Positions 55,398 to 64,000 of a DNA stretch of 64,000 nt are shown here, piece by piece. A program made the translations under genes and the position numbers. Each line of letters begins with the position of its first letter. Positions within the stretch are counted from its first letter, which is position 1. This DNA comes from Limnoperna fortunei (taxonomy: Eukaryota; Mollusca; Bivalvia; Mytilida; Modiolidae), in the NCBI GenBank assembly GCA_944474755.1, contig OX104113.1, forward strand, positions 45,634,980 through 45,698,979, read 5' to 3'. The notes beneath the pieces are model-generated. The model saw only the letters and a list, made by a program, of their open reading frames with translations, had not been told where the DNA came from and ran no database searches.

Positions 55398-58020
55398 ATA
55401 TAAAATTTAGGAAGATACAGATTGGGACTCCTTCCGGTCTTTTTTAAGTATTGAACTTAGAGATTGGAAAGTGTCCTACTTTAATGGTAACATTGAACAG
55501 TTATGGAATAGCTGGAAAAATAAGGTTTGCGGGGCCGCTGAAATTTCCATCGGTAAAAGTAAAAAACCATCTAATTTTCGTTCTTTTTGGGATAAAGATA
55601 TAGACCTACTTATTAAGTGTCAACCGGTTGAAACGGATTCTCGATAAATCGCGCCCCTATGACTATGAACCTGGAAAAATTCTATCCGAATCGTATCAGA
55701 GACGAAAACGTTTGGTACAGATGCTATTAAAAAGAAAGAACAGAACGATAAGATTCGTCTATTTAATAGTAAATGCGCATCCGTGAAGATAAAGTCTAAA
55801 GGGTTTTGGAACTTTCTTAAAGGCAGTCCTGAACGCGACCTCCCCACTTATATCTTGAACCCAGATGATACATCCGAAATCTTGACAGAGGAATGTGAGA
55901 TAGGTGCCTCTTTTAAAAAAAACATTTTAGCGGCATAGTTAAACCTGAAACTTTAACCCCAGGCTTTAAAGAAATGATTAAGGATTATGTAGATAAGCTC
56001 AATGATGGGGATGTTAAAAATGATCGGTCGTTCTCCTTACATATATCTAAGGATCAAATCTATAATATCCTGAAGTCACTAAAATCCGGTAAAGCGATGG
56101 GTTATGACGAAATACCAAATGAATTTCTCAAATTCGGGGGTGATTCCTTACTTAATTCACTGGTCGATATGTTCACTGTGATTGCCGATGTAGAGGTGAT
56201 TCCCTCAGATTGGTTTAAGGGTATTATAAAGCCCATTCTGAAATCAGGGTTGGCTTTTGACCTCGATAACTATAGAGGAATCACTTTATCATCTAATGTT
56301 TACAAAATATTTTCAAAAGTTATTGAAGAAAATGTGGTTTCGTTCCTCGATGATAATAACGTGCTTGGGGACTGTCAAGGGGCTTTTCGTAAACAGAGAA
56401 GGCTTGAAGACAACATATTTACTCTCCAAGGTGTCTACACTATTCAGAAAAGTAAGAAAAAACAAACCTATATTGTTTTTCTGGACCTGTCGAAAGTCTT
56501 TGATAGAGTTTGGCGAGACGGTCTTTTTTACATGCTATGGGAAAGCGGCATACAATGAAAGCACTGGCGTTTGCTTCGTTCCATTTATAGCCAAGTCGAC
56601 AATAAAGTGGTGTTTGGGGACGTCGAAAGCGAATGGTTCCAACAAGAGTATGGTGTTAAACAAGGTTGTGTTTTGTCCCCTACACTCTTTTCGATCCTAA
56701 TGAATGACTTGGTCGGTATGTTAAAGGAAGCCGGTGTTGGCATTCAGATCTCGAACCATCTCATTAATGTGTTGTTGTTTGCTGATGACATTACCTTGAT
56801 AGCGGGTTCGGAATCTGAGCTAAACACACTTCTTGATATCTCTGCTAAATTTGCTAGTAAATGGAACCAAAAATTTAATGCTAGCAAATCGAAAGAAATG
56901 ATAGTTGGGAAACGAATCGATACAGTAAGAGCAAAAATGGTCGCTAGGTGATCAATTAATATACGAAACGAACGAGTATAAATATCTTGGAGTATACTTG
57001 TCACGGACGTTGAAACTACATTTTCACATAAACTCGTACATTAAAGAGAACATCGAAAAGAAATTAAATTACATGACCCGTATTTTGGGGATGCACGGAA
57101 ATTTTAATCGTATTATCTTTGGGGACGCCCTATGGAATAGCGTTTTAAGACCTTCTATATCGCATGCCTGTGGTTCATGGTTGACCTTTTCCCAAAGTGA
57201 CAGGGATACTTTGAGTGGCGCTCAGTACAAAGCGGCCAAGATAATATTGAAGACTAAGGTCAATGTACCTAAGTGTTCAGTATTGGCCGAATTAGGTTGG
57301 GAACCGATTAATGACTTTCTCGATAGACAACGAGTCTCTTATGTTAAATATATCTGTGAACTACCAGAGACGAGACTTTGTAAAGTTATATTTTGGGAGT
57401 TAGAAAAGGTTGCCTCTACCGATTGGTCCTACTTTACGTACATAAAATCTATCTTCCATGATGTTGGTCTCGACTTTATGTTTACTGATAAGGCTTTTAA
57501 TACAGGAAAATTTAACCTCTTTATGTGACAAAATTCAGCTTCAAAACTCACAGTAGATATTTTGTCAAAATCTTCTCTCGCCAATTATGTTTACTTTTAC
57601 CGACGAAGAGGAAGGCAGAAATATCTAGATGCTCAATCAGATTTTGAAGGGGCTAGACTTAAATTTCTCTGCAGAACAAACACCTTATGTCTCTACGAAA
57701 ATTTGCAAAGATTTCGCCTTGGTAACTCTTCAACTTGCAAGATATGTGCTGGAAATGTAACTGAAAATATTAATCACTTTTTATTGGAATGTCCTGCCTT
57801 AGCTGAAATTCGTAAAGACACCTTCGAAAATATTGATTCAAATATCCCAGACCTCAATTTTAATTTTCTGAATCCTAATGACAAGATAAAGTTTTTAAAT
57901 GGGGACTGGGGCTATTTCATTATTGATGAGATTGGATCATATTTTGATAATATATGTGTATACTTTATCAAGAGTCTTTTTAAACAGAGGTCGAAAATCT
58001 TAAATGATATCATTGTGTAA
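55398..58020 (+). pseudogene. reverse transcriptase ORF2 of the non-LTR element, few lesions
   Basis: RT motifs in order: SLKSGKAMGYDEIPNEFLK, NYRGITLSSNVYKI, GAFRKQRRLEDNIF, IVFLDLSKVFDRVW (motif A, with Asp), GVKQGCVLSPTLFSILMNDL, VLLFADDITLIAG (motif C, FADD intact), KSKEMIVGKR, then YIKENIEKKLNYMTRILGMHG, LRPSISHACGSWLTFS, GAQYKAAKIILKT, and the terminal knuckle CKICAGNVTENINHFLLECP (C-x2-C...H-x4-C). Lesions are few: frame changes near 55622, 55720, 55915 and 56940, a TGA at about 56556, and a stop at 57526-57528. The last frame (57562-58020) ends normally. A moderately young copy of a Jockey/I-like LINE. Confidence 0.9.
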
Positions 58021-58330
58021 AATGAACTGTCCATGTTTTATGTTTTAAATATTGCCAATTTATAAGTACTATATATATATATATCGTTACTTTTATGTGA
58101 GATTCGTATTTTTACTGAGATCCAGTTAGATTAACTCTATATGATCTAACTTTATTCAAAACAGACTGTTTTATTGTGAAATACGATTTTACTTTTTGTA
58201 TATATACTAGTACACTATGTATCTTAACTGTTTGAATGACTTTTACCTGAATGATATATTTGTACCTTTGTATCTTGTGTTATTTTGCCTGTACATGTAT
58301 CTATTCGTTTTATGATGCCTGTATGTGGAC

Positions 58331-58375
58331 GCAACCACCATTACCCCGATGGTGGTTGCCCCCGTTGTAAAGGGG
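58331..58375 (+). promoter_or_regulatory. paired hairpins in the LINE 3' untranslated region
   Basis: gcaaccacca (58331-58340) pairs perfectly with tggtggttgc (58350-58359) around a 9-base loop, followed at once by a second stem, cccc/gggg, at 58360-58375. They lie 10-40 bases before the A/T tail, where some LINE RTs recognise their own RNA. Function is inferred. Confidence 0.55.
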
Positions 58376-58410
58376 TAGTTATCCAAATAAATATATATAT
58401 ATAATAAATG

Positions 58411-58869
58411 ATAGTTTCCTTGTTTGATTTTTATTTTGGTGGATTTTATTTTCTTATAAATACGATCTCGCTTCCTTATTAATTGTTTTACCTCTACTGT
58501 CAGCCATGGTGTGTCACATTTCGCCTTGATGGTTTTTTAAGAAACATGATTGGTTACTATTTGTTCAATATTGTTTTTGTTATGCAATCCTTTTTTTCAT
58601 TTGTGGTTTTGCTTATTGTGTTGTTTAAGAAGTACTCAACTTGAAATATTTTTTTTTCCTGTCTGCCTTTTTATATTGGTTTCTTTATTCTTGGCGTTTT
58701 TAGCTTTCTGCCAGTAATTATGTTAAGTTCGTGGAAAACAATGTAATTAATCTGATGTTCCTAGACTGGGGAGTGTTTTTATGTTAAAAATGAGTGATGG
58801 TTGGTTAAAGGAAAAACAGGTCTAAAGGGTTTTCTTGTCTGCTTTGCATTTTATCTTATTGAACTAGTT
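58411..58869. other. T-rich non-coding stretch
   Basis: No gene recognised. Confidence 0.3.
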
Positions 58870-59310
58870 ATGGTCATTTATTATGTCCAAACCATTGTTG
58901 TAAGTATTAGTAAATTTGCAATCTGATTTAAGTTCTTGTTTTGACCAGTCGTACTTGGGAAGGTTGAAATCGCCTAGTAACCAGATGTGACTGTACGGTG
59001 GTATCCTTGGTAATGATCTATTTAGTTCATTTATACTATCAATGTCATTTCAATTGGTTTGTAGTAAGGACCCACATCAATTGTTTTAAGTCCAGTTATG
59101 TTTATTTTTGGCCAAGTGATCTCAGTTAGAAAGGCACCACCACCTTTTCCATCTGATCTGTCATTACGATATATTGTGAACAGGTTACTAGGACAAATTT
59201 CTGAATTTCCAATTTCGGCATTGAGCCATGACTCTGTACCTACTATTATGTCAGGCTTTACTTGATCAATTACTTGGTGTATATCAGCCACTTAAGATTA
59301 AACAGAATAA
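58870..59310 (-). pseudogene. APE endonuclease fragment of a CR1/Jockey-like LINE
   Basis: Minus strand: ADIHQVIDQVKPDIIVGTES-WLN (59290-59220), FTIYRNDRSDGKGGGAFL, and, in a second frame, IPPYSHIWLLGDFNLPKYDW (59010-58950) followed by NGLDIINDHN. These match the N-terminal E-x-W-L, R-x-D-R-x-x-x-GKGGG and G-D-F-N-x-P blocks of the endonuclease. Frame changes and missing pieces show decay. The rest of the protein is not nearby; the CR1/L2-like RT at 62-64 kb belongs to a similar group but is separated by other elements. Confidence 0.8.
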
Positions 59311-59424
59311 CAGTATATATTTAGAATTGTGAGACGTTGGTTTGTCTTTTTGATTGTTTGTTTTGGGCTGCTGTGTGGATTTTTATTTGGTTTAGGTGAT
59401 GCATCCTCACAAGTCAGGGTTTCC

Positions 59425-59955
59425 GTGTCCACATGTGTCCACGAAACCCTGACAAACTTAGGTAGGAAATTCCCGGGCACTATTTTGATTGGCTTAATGT
59501 AGCCAATCAAAGCTCGCTTTCATTCACGACTTGGTTAGGGAATATCCCGATGTCGATTGGAAATAAACCAAACGGATTTGTTGCGTAGACCATGTTAAAA
59601 TCAGTGTATTTTGTACAGTAGTGTTAATATTTTGTTATTATCGCGTTCTTATTAAGTTGCTATACGTTTTCTTCACACTCAAGAATGATGTTTGTTTGTT
59701 TGTTTGATGGTGTTTAACGCCACTTTCAGGAATTTTTCAGCTATATCATGGCGTCCAGTTTTTATTGGGGGAGGAAGCCGGAGTACCCGGAGAAAACCCC
59801 CGACCTGCGGTAGGACACTCAAGAATGAGTAAGAATGACTACTGCCAAACACTTGCTACTTTCAAGCATATTTTGAAGGATTGACGTCATACGAAAATTT
59901 TCTAGCCGGGAATTTCCTAACTTAGTTTGTCAGGGTTTCGTGGACACGTGGACAC
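59425..59955. mobile_element. inverted-repeat element, about 530 bp, with 50-bp ends
   Basis: Left end 59425-59476 and right end 59906-59955 are near-identical reverse complements (cgaaaccctgacaaact and ggaaattcccgg on the left), with a 2-bp gap. Left of it a second, partial tcagggtttc makes an extra small hairpin. A half-SINE is nested inside, so the original element was about 390 bp. Confidence 0.85.
59676..59828 (-). mobile_element. half-SINE insertion with 13-bp target duplication
   Basis: 59689-59815 is the SINE's 3' half on the minus strand: tail gtttgtttgtttg, ttcagctatatcatggcg, gggggaggaagccgg, gacctgcggtagga. It is flanked by perfect cactcaagaatga copies (59676-59688 and 59816-59828). 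The break point is the same, within a base, as in the half-SINE at 28332. Confidence 0.92.
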
Positions 59956-60559
59956 AGTAAAACATAAATACATATACGATTAGCTTTGCGTTTTTACCTC
60001 TTTTAGTGCCAGTTTTCATACTTCTAATGCTTTCATGCATATATACTATGTCGTTATATGCTGGGTGATATGACAGAGTTGTTGGAAACATTGTGTCAGT
60101 TCTGGTATAAGAGAATTGTTAGTGGTATGTGCTTTGACATTCTACTGACAGTGATGCACTGATATATTTTGGTTATTTCTTAAATCTGTGTTAATCATTT
60201 AATATAACTGATCATGATAATTATATCCACAGTTGGTTTCGATTCTGTCGGTTGGTTAATAACATATCATTATAATTTAATAGTATTATCTTAATACCCT
60301 ATTAATAACTACAAAAAACGCCAATTGATGCACATTCATACGACAGAACACAAATAATGTACATAAATTCTTGGCATACAGAAACAACAGAACACAAATT
60401 AAATTTGCCGACAGCCCGCCGTACGTGATGGACGTCGCATATAATTATCAAAACACATAATCGTATAATACATGTACCAATAAATACTTATTTGCATAAC
60501 TTTAGTCTTTACATGCAATTACTACACGAGTTCAAATTGCTAATTATCCTTCGTTGATA
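59956..60559. other. non-coding, no recognised feature
   Basis: Nothing supported. Confidence 0.3.
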
Positions 60560-61662
60560 GCCAGGGCCGACCATGGTATCCACTTTTAGCTACTGTAAGA
60601 GGATTTACTACATGAGGTTTATGTGATACCTTTGAAATGCGCTACTTTTTCAATAGTTTTTCTACCTCGCTCTTTACGAAATTTTTATTATCTCTGGCAG
60701 ATTTATTATTTTCTAATTCGATTTCATTTGGTATTGTACAAAATGAGATTTTATACCCATTCTTAATTATATCTTAAACGAAATCTGTTGCCCCTATTTT
60801 CTTCCACCCAGCTGATTTTTCTCTATAACCTACACCTGTAGAAGTATGTGTATTGCTCATTGACTGACATTCAGTATCACGTGATATCTGTGTTGTTGTC
60901 TGATAGACGTTAACACTTAAATCGAACGCACCTTTTTCTGTATTTGGATTATTAAAGATAATACTTATCTTATTTTTCTGCTCCGCAATTGCCTTGGGAC
61001 AATTTCTGATCCAATGTTCAAATTTGTTGCAATAAAAACACCTGCCCAGGCGAGTCTCCAACTTGGATGCACTTGTATTGTTGATATTGACTGCAATAGC
61101 GTTACCAATACGTGTTGCATTTTGAGGTGTGTAAGGAGAGTTTTTTCGTTCCGTGCGTCTTTTGAGTTTCTCCTTTTTTATCTTACTCTCGGCCCTGACT
61201 TGAGCCTTGTAAATCTTTTTCTCGTCGTCTGAGTTGTCAGCTAAAGGATTTGACACATACTCATCTACCACGCGCCATCCGGCCTCAGTCGAGTCTGCTA
61301 ATTTTAGTAATTTTTGACGACCTTTAATCAAATCCATACCTTCTGTTATTTTTCGTTTTGCGTTGTCTATGTTGTCTGCAGTTACGTGTTCATGGTCTAT
61401 TTCTGATTTTACTCCAGCTAATTTAAAAACTTTATGATTCTTCGTTTCCTCTTTTTCTAAACTTATAGGAATCATTAATTGACTCGCCAATTTTGGCAAT
61501 CTTGTTATCTGAAATACTCTTTTGGTCTTCATGAATTTTCTTTTGTAATCCTTGTAGTCGGAAATACAGTAACAAAGTAATATTATTTAAGAGCTCGTCT
61601 TGTGTAGACTTGATAGCATTTTGAACTTCAATATGAATAGCTTATTGCAAATTGACATCCAT
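60560..61662 (-). pseudogene. Gag and start of RT from a second DIRS/YR-like retrotransposon
   Basis: From an ATG at 61662: helical Gag start (after a stop six codons in), DSYKFRKRGNEE, and after a frame change near 61450 the open frame 61532-60774 with LIKGRQKLLKLADSTEAGWR, VVDEYVSNPLADNSDDEKKI, a Lys/Arg-rich stretch and a CCHC knuckle C-x2-C-x4-H-x4-C (CFYCNKFEHWIRNCP). After a single TAA (60771-60773) the same frame goes on as NGYKISF, FVKSEVEKLL, PHVVNPLTVAK, the entry to a DIRS-type RT, with a second stop in between. So Gag and Pol were probably one frame. The RT is cut off at about 60580. Confidence 0.7.
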
Positions 61663-61803
61663 CTTACTAGTTGGATCGGCGGCTAGAAAGTGACAGAATT
61701 CTATATTCCCGAACTTTACACCGGGTAGAACGCAAACTACGTTACGTTGGTCGACTACTACTTCGTTACACCGATAATTAATATATGCATACAGACAATA
61801 CAA

Positions 61804-61840
61804 TATTTTCCCGCTATTCTTATCGAAACGCGGGAAAATA
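61804..61840. repeat. 11-bp perfect palindrome upstream of the Gag
   Basis: tattttcccgc (61804-61814) pairs with gcgggaaaata (61830-61840) around 15 bases. It may belong to the terminal region of the YR-like element whose Gag starts 140 bp away. Confidence 0.6.
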
Positions 61841-62079
61841 CTACTATTAAATTGTTAAATTTTTTATTTTAAAATTCTCTTTTTGTTTTTATATGTATTA
61901 TTAATTATCTTAGTGTCTGAAATCCGTTTAAAGGATAATTAAAAATAAAAGGTAAAATCAGATTAAGACTTTAATATCTTTTTAATATTATACATAAAGT
62001 TTACAGAATAAAAGTAATAAACATTTTAATTTTAAATTTGTAAGTCATTTCACACAACATTCACAGTTAGAACTATCAA

Positions 62080-64000
62080 CAAAATCAACAAAAGCTAATT
62101 TTAAAAAGATGAGTCATCAGTCCTTTTTAAATGCCACAAGTGATTGTTCATTTCGAAGACTAGCTGGTAGACTGTTACACAGAGATCCTGCTGCCACGTC
62201 GAACCTTCGATCGCCGTACGTGTTCGTTCGTGCATTTTTGGCATATCGATTAAAGATAAGCAGGAGCTTGACTGTGTAAGGCTTTAAATGCATAGAGCAA
62301 GAGTTTGTAATGCCAGCAAAATTTAATTTTTAACTAATGAAGCGAAATGAGTGTTGGAGTAATATGTTCATACTTCATTTTACGAGTTATCAATCTGGCA
62401 GCGGTGTTCTGAACACGTTACAGCTTAGAAAGAGTTTCATTCACACCATACATCAATGCTTTGCATAATCAAGTTTTGACGTTACAAGCGAACAAACCAG
62501 TGTTTTACAAGCGTCTTCGTATTCGTCCAAAATTTTTTATCTGCTGAAAACATGATTTTGCGACAATAGATGCCAGTATCTCCATGCTATGAGTTCGGTC
62601 GAAAACCACTCCGAAATTTCTAACGCTGGGCGATTCATATAGTATTGTTCCAACAAAACTAAGTTGTAGCTTAGAAAAGGTTTTTTGCTTTCTGTTTCGG
62701 AACAAAAACGATCAATTCAGTCTTGTCTTGATTTAATTTAAGCATGTAGGTACACATCCAACGTTTAATATCTAAAAGACAAGCTTCAAGTCGCCTGAAA
62801 ATGTCGTCTAAGTTATTCAATGGTTTAATAACTTGATAAACTTTAGTATCATCTGCATAACAATGATATGCTATGTTTTGCTTTCTACAGATATAAGGTT
62901 ACGGAACATGGAATAAAGACGAGGGCTCAACACGGATCCCTGTAGGACACCAAATGTCAGTACCATCTTATCCGAATAAACTGATCCAATCTGAACGTAC
63001 TGGGTTGTTTCCATTAAGTACCGGCAAATCCATGCCAGAGCAGACCCAGTAACACCAATAGAGGTATTGAAGACGTTCGAGAAGAATGTTATGGTCGATG
63101 ACGTCAAACGCGGCTGAGAGATCCAACAGCAGCAATATAACGCATGAATTATTGTCTAGGGCATAGGTAATATCATGGTGAACCCGTAGCAACGCTGTCT
63201 CAGTTGAATGATCATTGGGATAAGCTGACTGCATATTGTCATGCAGAGAGTTTGCTTTAATATGAGTTTTAATTCATGCTGAAACCACACGCTCAACGAC
63301 TTTAGATATAAATCGTAAGTTCGCGACAGGGCGATAATTTTTTAGAATTTCTTTATCAAGGTTCAGTTTCTTAATTAGGGTGGCAAACATGCTTCTTTGA
63401 ATGCTGAAGGCACTTTTGATTCACTTTGTTTAAAATACTAGATGCAAGAGTATCTATACACTGCTTGAGAAGGTAGGTCGGTAATGGGTCAAGCTCCCAA
63501 GGTTATGATTTTTCTGGCTTCAGCTGGAGTGGCGGGAGACATAATTTGTCGATATACCCCACAAAATTTTTGACATATAATTAAGTCTGTCTGATAATTC
63601 ACTGATCGGTGAACATACTACTTATTGGATTATGTCGAATTTATCTAGAAAGAATTAAAAAAATCTGTTTTATAACGCCTTTCATCGTTAGGCGAGGGTA
63701 AAACTAGTTTTCTCTTGTGTCCTATAAGACAAGCCGTTATTAAGTGTAGTTATTTCTGGGAATTGCTTATTTCGGCGATTTTGTTTAAGTAATTGTCCCT
63801 CTTACATTCTACAAGCTGTTTATTGATCTGAATGCATTTTTCTTGGTATAGTTGTTGGTGAATAGTCAATTTAGTTTTTCTCATTTTGCGCTCAGCTCTT
63901 CTGCGTTCGCTTTTAGAATTTCTCAGATCATCTGTATACCACTGAGTATTAGGTCTAATTATTATTGTTTTAGACTTGGACGGAGCATGCTACTTGACGA
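62080..64000 (-). pseudogene. CR1/L2-like reverse transcriptase, enters from the right edge
   Basis: Minus-strand pieces from the window edge inward: IIIRPNTQWYTDDLRNSKSERRRAERKMRK (63960-63870), LTIHQQLYQEKCIQINKQL, ESAFKEA, NYRPVANLRFISKVVERV, QSAYPNDHSTETALLRVHHDI, VILLLLDLSAAFDVIDH (motif A), LTFGVLQGSVLSPRLYSM, YHCYADDTKVYQV (motif C, YADD intact), RNFGVVFD, CFQQIKNFGRIRR, and near the end TNTYGDRRFDVAAGSLCNSLPASLRNE. This is the RT and C-terminal region of a CR1/L2-type LINE. Many frame changes and stops make it non-functional. Its endonuclease lies beyond the window. Confidence 0.88.

Larger units (their letters stand above)
55385..58410 (+). mobile_element. non-LTR retrotransposon, 5' truncated, with 3' end
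   Basis: Begins in the linker between endonuclease and RT (EDTDWDSFRSFLSIELRDWK) and runs through RT and C-terminal knuckle to a 3' untranslated region of about 380 bp ending in an A/T-rich tail at about 58385-58410. The endonuclease is missing. The element starts 220 bp after the inverted-repeat element on its left. Confidence 0.8.

Noticed and set aside
58060..58085. (TA)n run as a separate feature
   Set aside because: A short microsatellite inside the LINE 3' region; nothing more to say.

Overview
The window looks like a gene-poor, AT-rich, repeat-laden stretch of an invertebrate nuclear genome, most probably a bivalve mollusc. The reasons are an intronless RING/B-box (TRIM-like) gene family of the kind expanded in bivalves, a tRNA-derived SINE with a conserved 3' half ending in (CAAA)n, a short repeat with the TATACCCCC...GGGGGTATA hairpin, PHD-like fingers of the MULE-associated type, and many decayed retroelement families typical of molluscs. 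There are no operons, ribosome binding sites or other prokaryotic signals. The species cannot be fixed from the sequence, and all matches are by reading, without alignment tools.

Layout. 0-1.8 kb: a broken non-LTR endonuclease and a PHD-like finger fragment. 2-9.2 kb: nested non-coding repeats, a hairpin-bearing tandem array (5.5-5.9 kb), a GIY-YIG fragment of a Penelope-like element (6.1-6.4 kb) and a non-LTR tail. 9.2-10.8 kb: a 31-bp satellite with higher-order periodicity. 13.9-14.7 kb: a full SINE and the first of three copies of a 440-460 bp inverted-repeat element. 16.15-18.06 kb: the only intact-looking host gene, a 637-residue TRIM-like protein on the minus strand. 18.9-24.3 kb: a decayed tyrosine-recombinase (DIRS/Ngaro-type) retrotransposon with SGNH-hydrolase, Gag, RT, RNase H and recombinase parts in that order. 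25.5-31.1 kb: SGNH and Gag-like scraps of related elements, two more inverted-repeat elements, a truncated SINE and a tandem-repeat-bearing element.

33.85-41.67 kb is a large imperfect inverted duplication. Two arms of about 3.6-3.9 kb face each other across a spacer of about 270 bp, each carrying a dead copy of the TRIM-like gene at its outer end. The right copy (40.4-42.4 kb) still has its RING and B-boxes but is broken; the left copy lost its N-terminal half at the arm boundary. A 5'-truncated non-LTR insertion with an 11-bp target duplication lies next to it (42.58-43.56 kb).

44.4-60 kb: several inverted-repeat elements, more SINE copies, a dead Tc1-like transposase (51.3-52.25 kb), a nearly complete but broken non-LTR reverse transcriptase with a hairpin-bearing 3' end (55.4-58.4 kb), and an endonuclease scrap. 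60.5-64 kb: Gag plus the start of RT from a second YR/DIRS-like family, then a CR1/L2-like reverse transcriptase that runs off the right edge.

Functionally the window is a record of transposon activity around one TRIM-like gene and its inverted, decayed paralogues. The most useful observations are the giant inverted duplication, two independent insertions of the same half-SINE with target-site duplications, the higher-order satellite, and the SGNH-bearing YR retrotransposon with palindromic sites placed directly after its recombinase stop codon.
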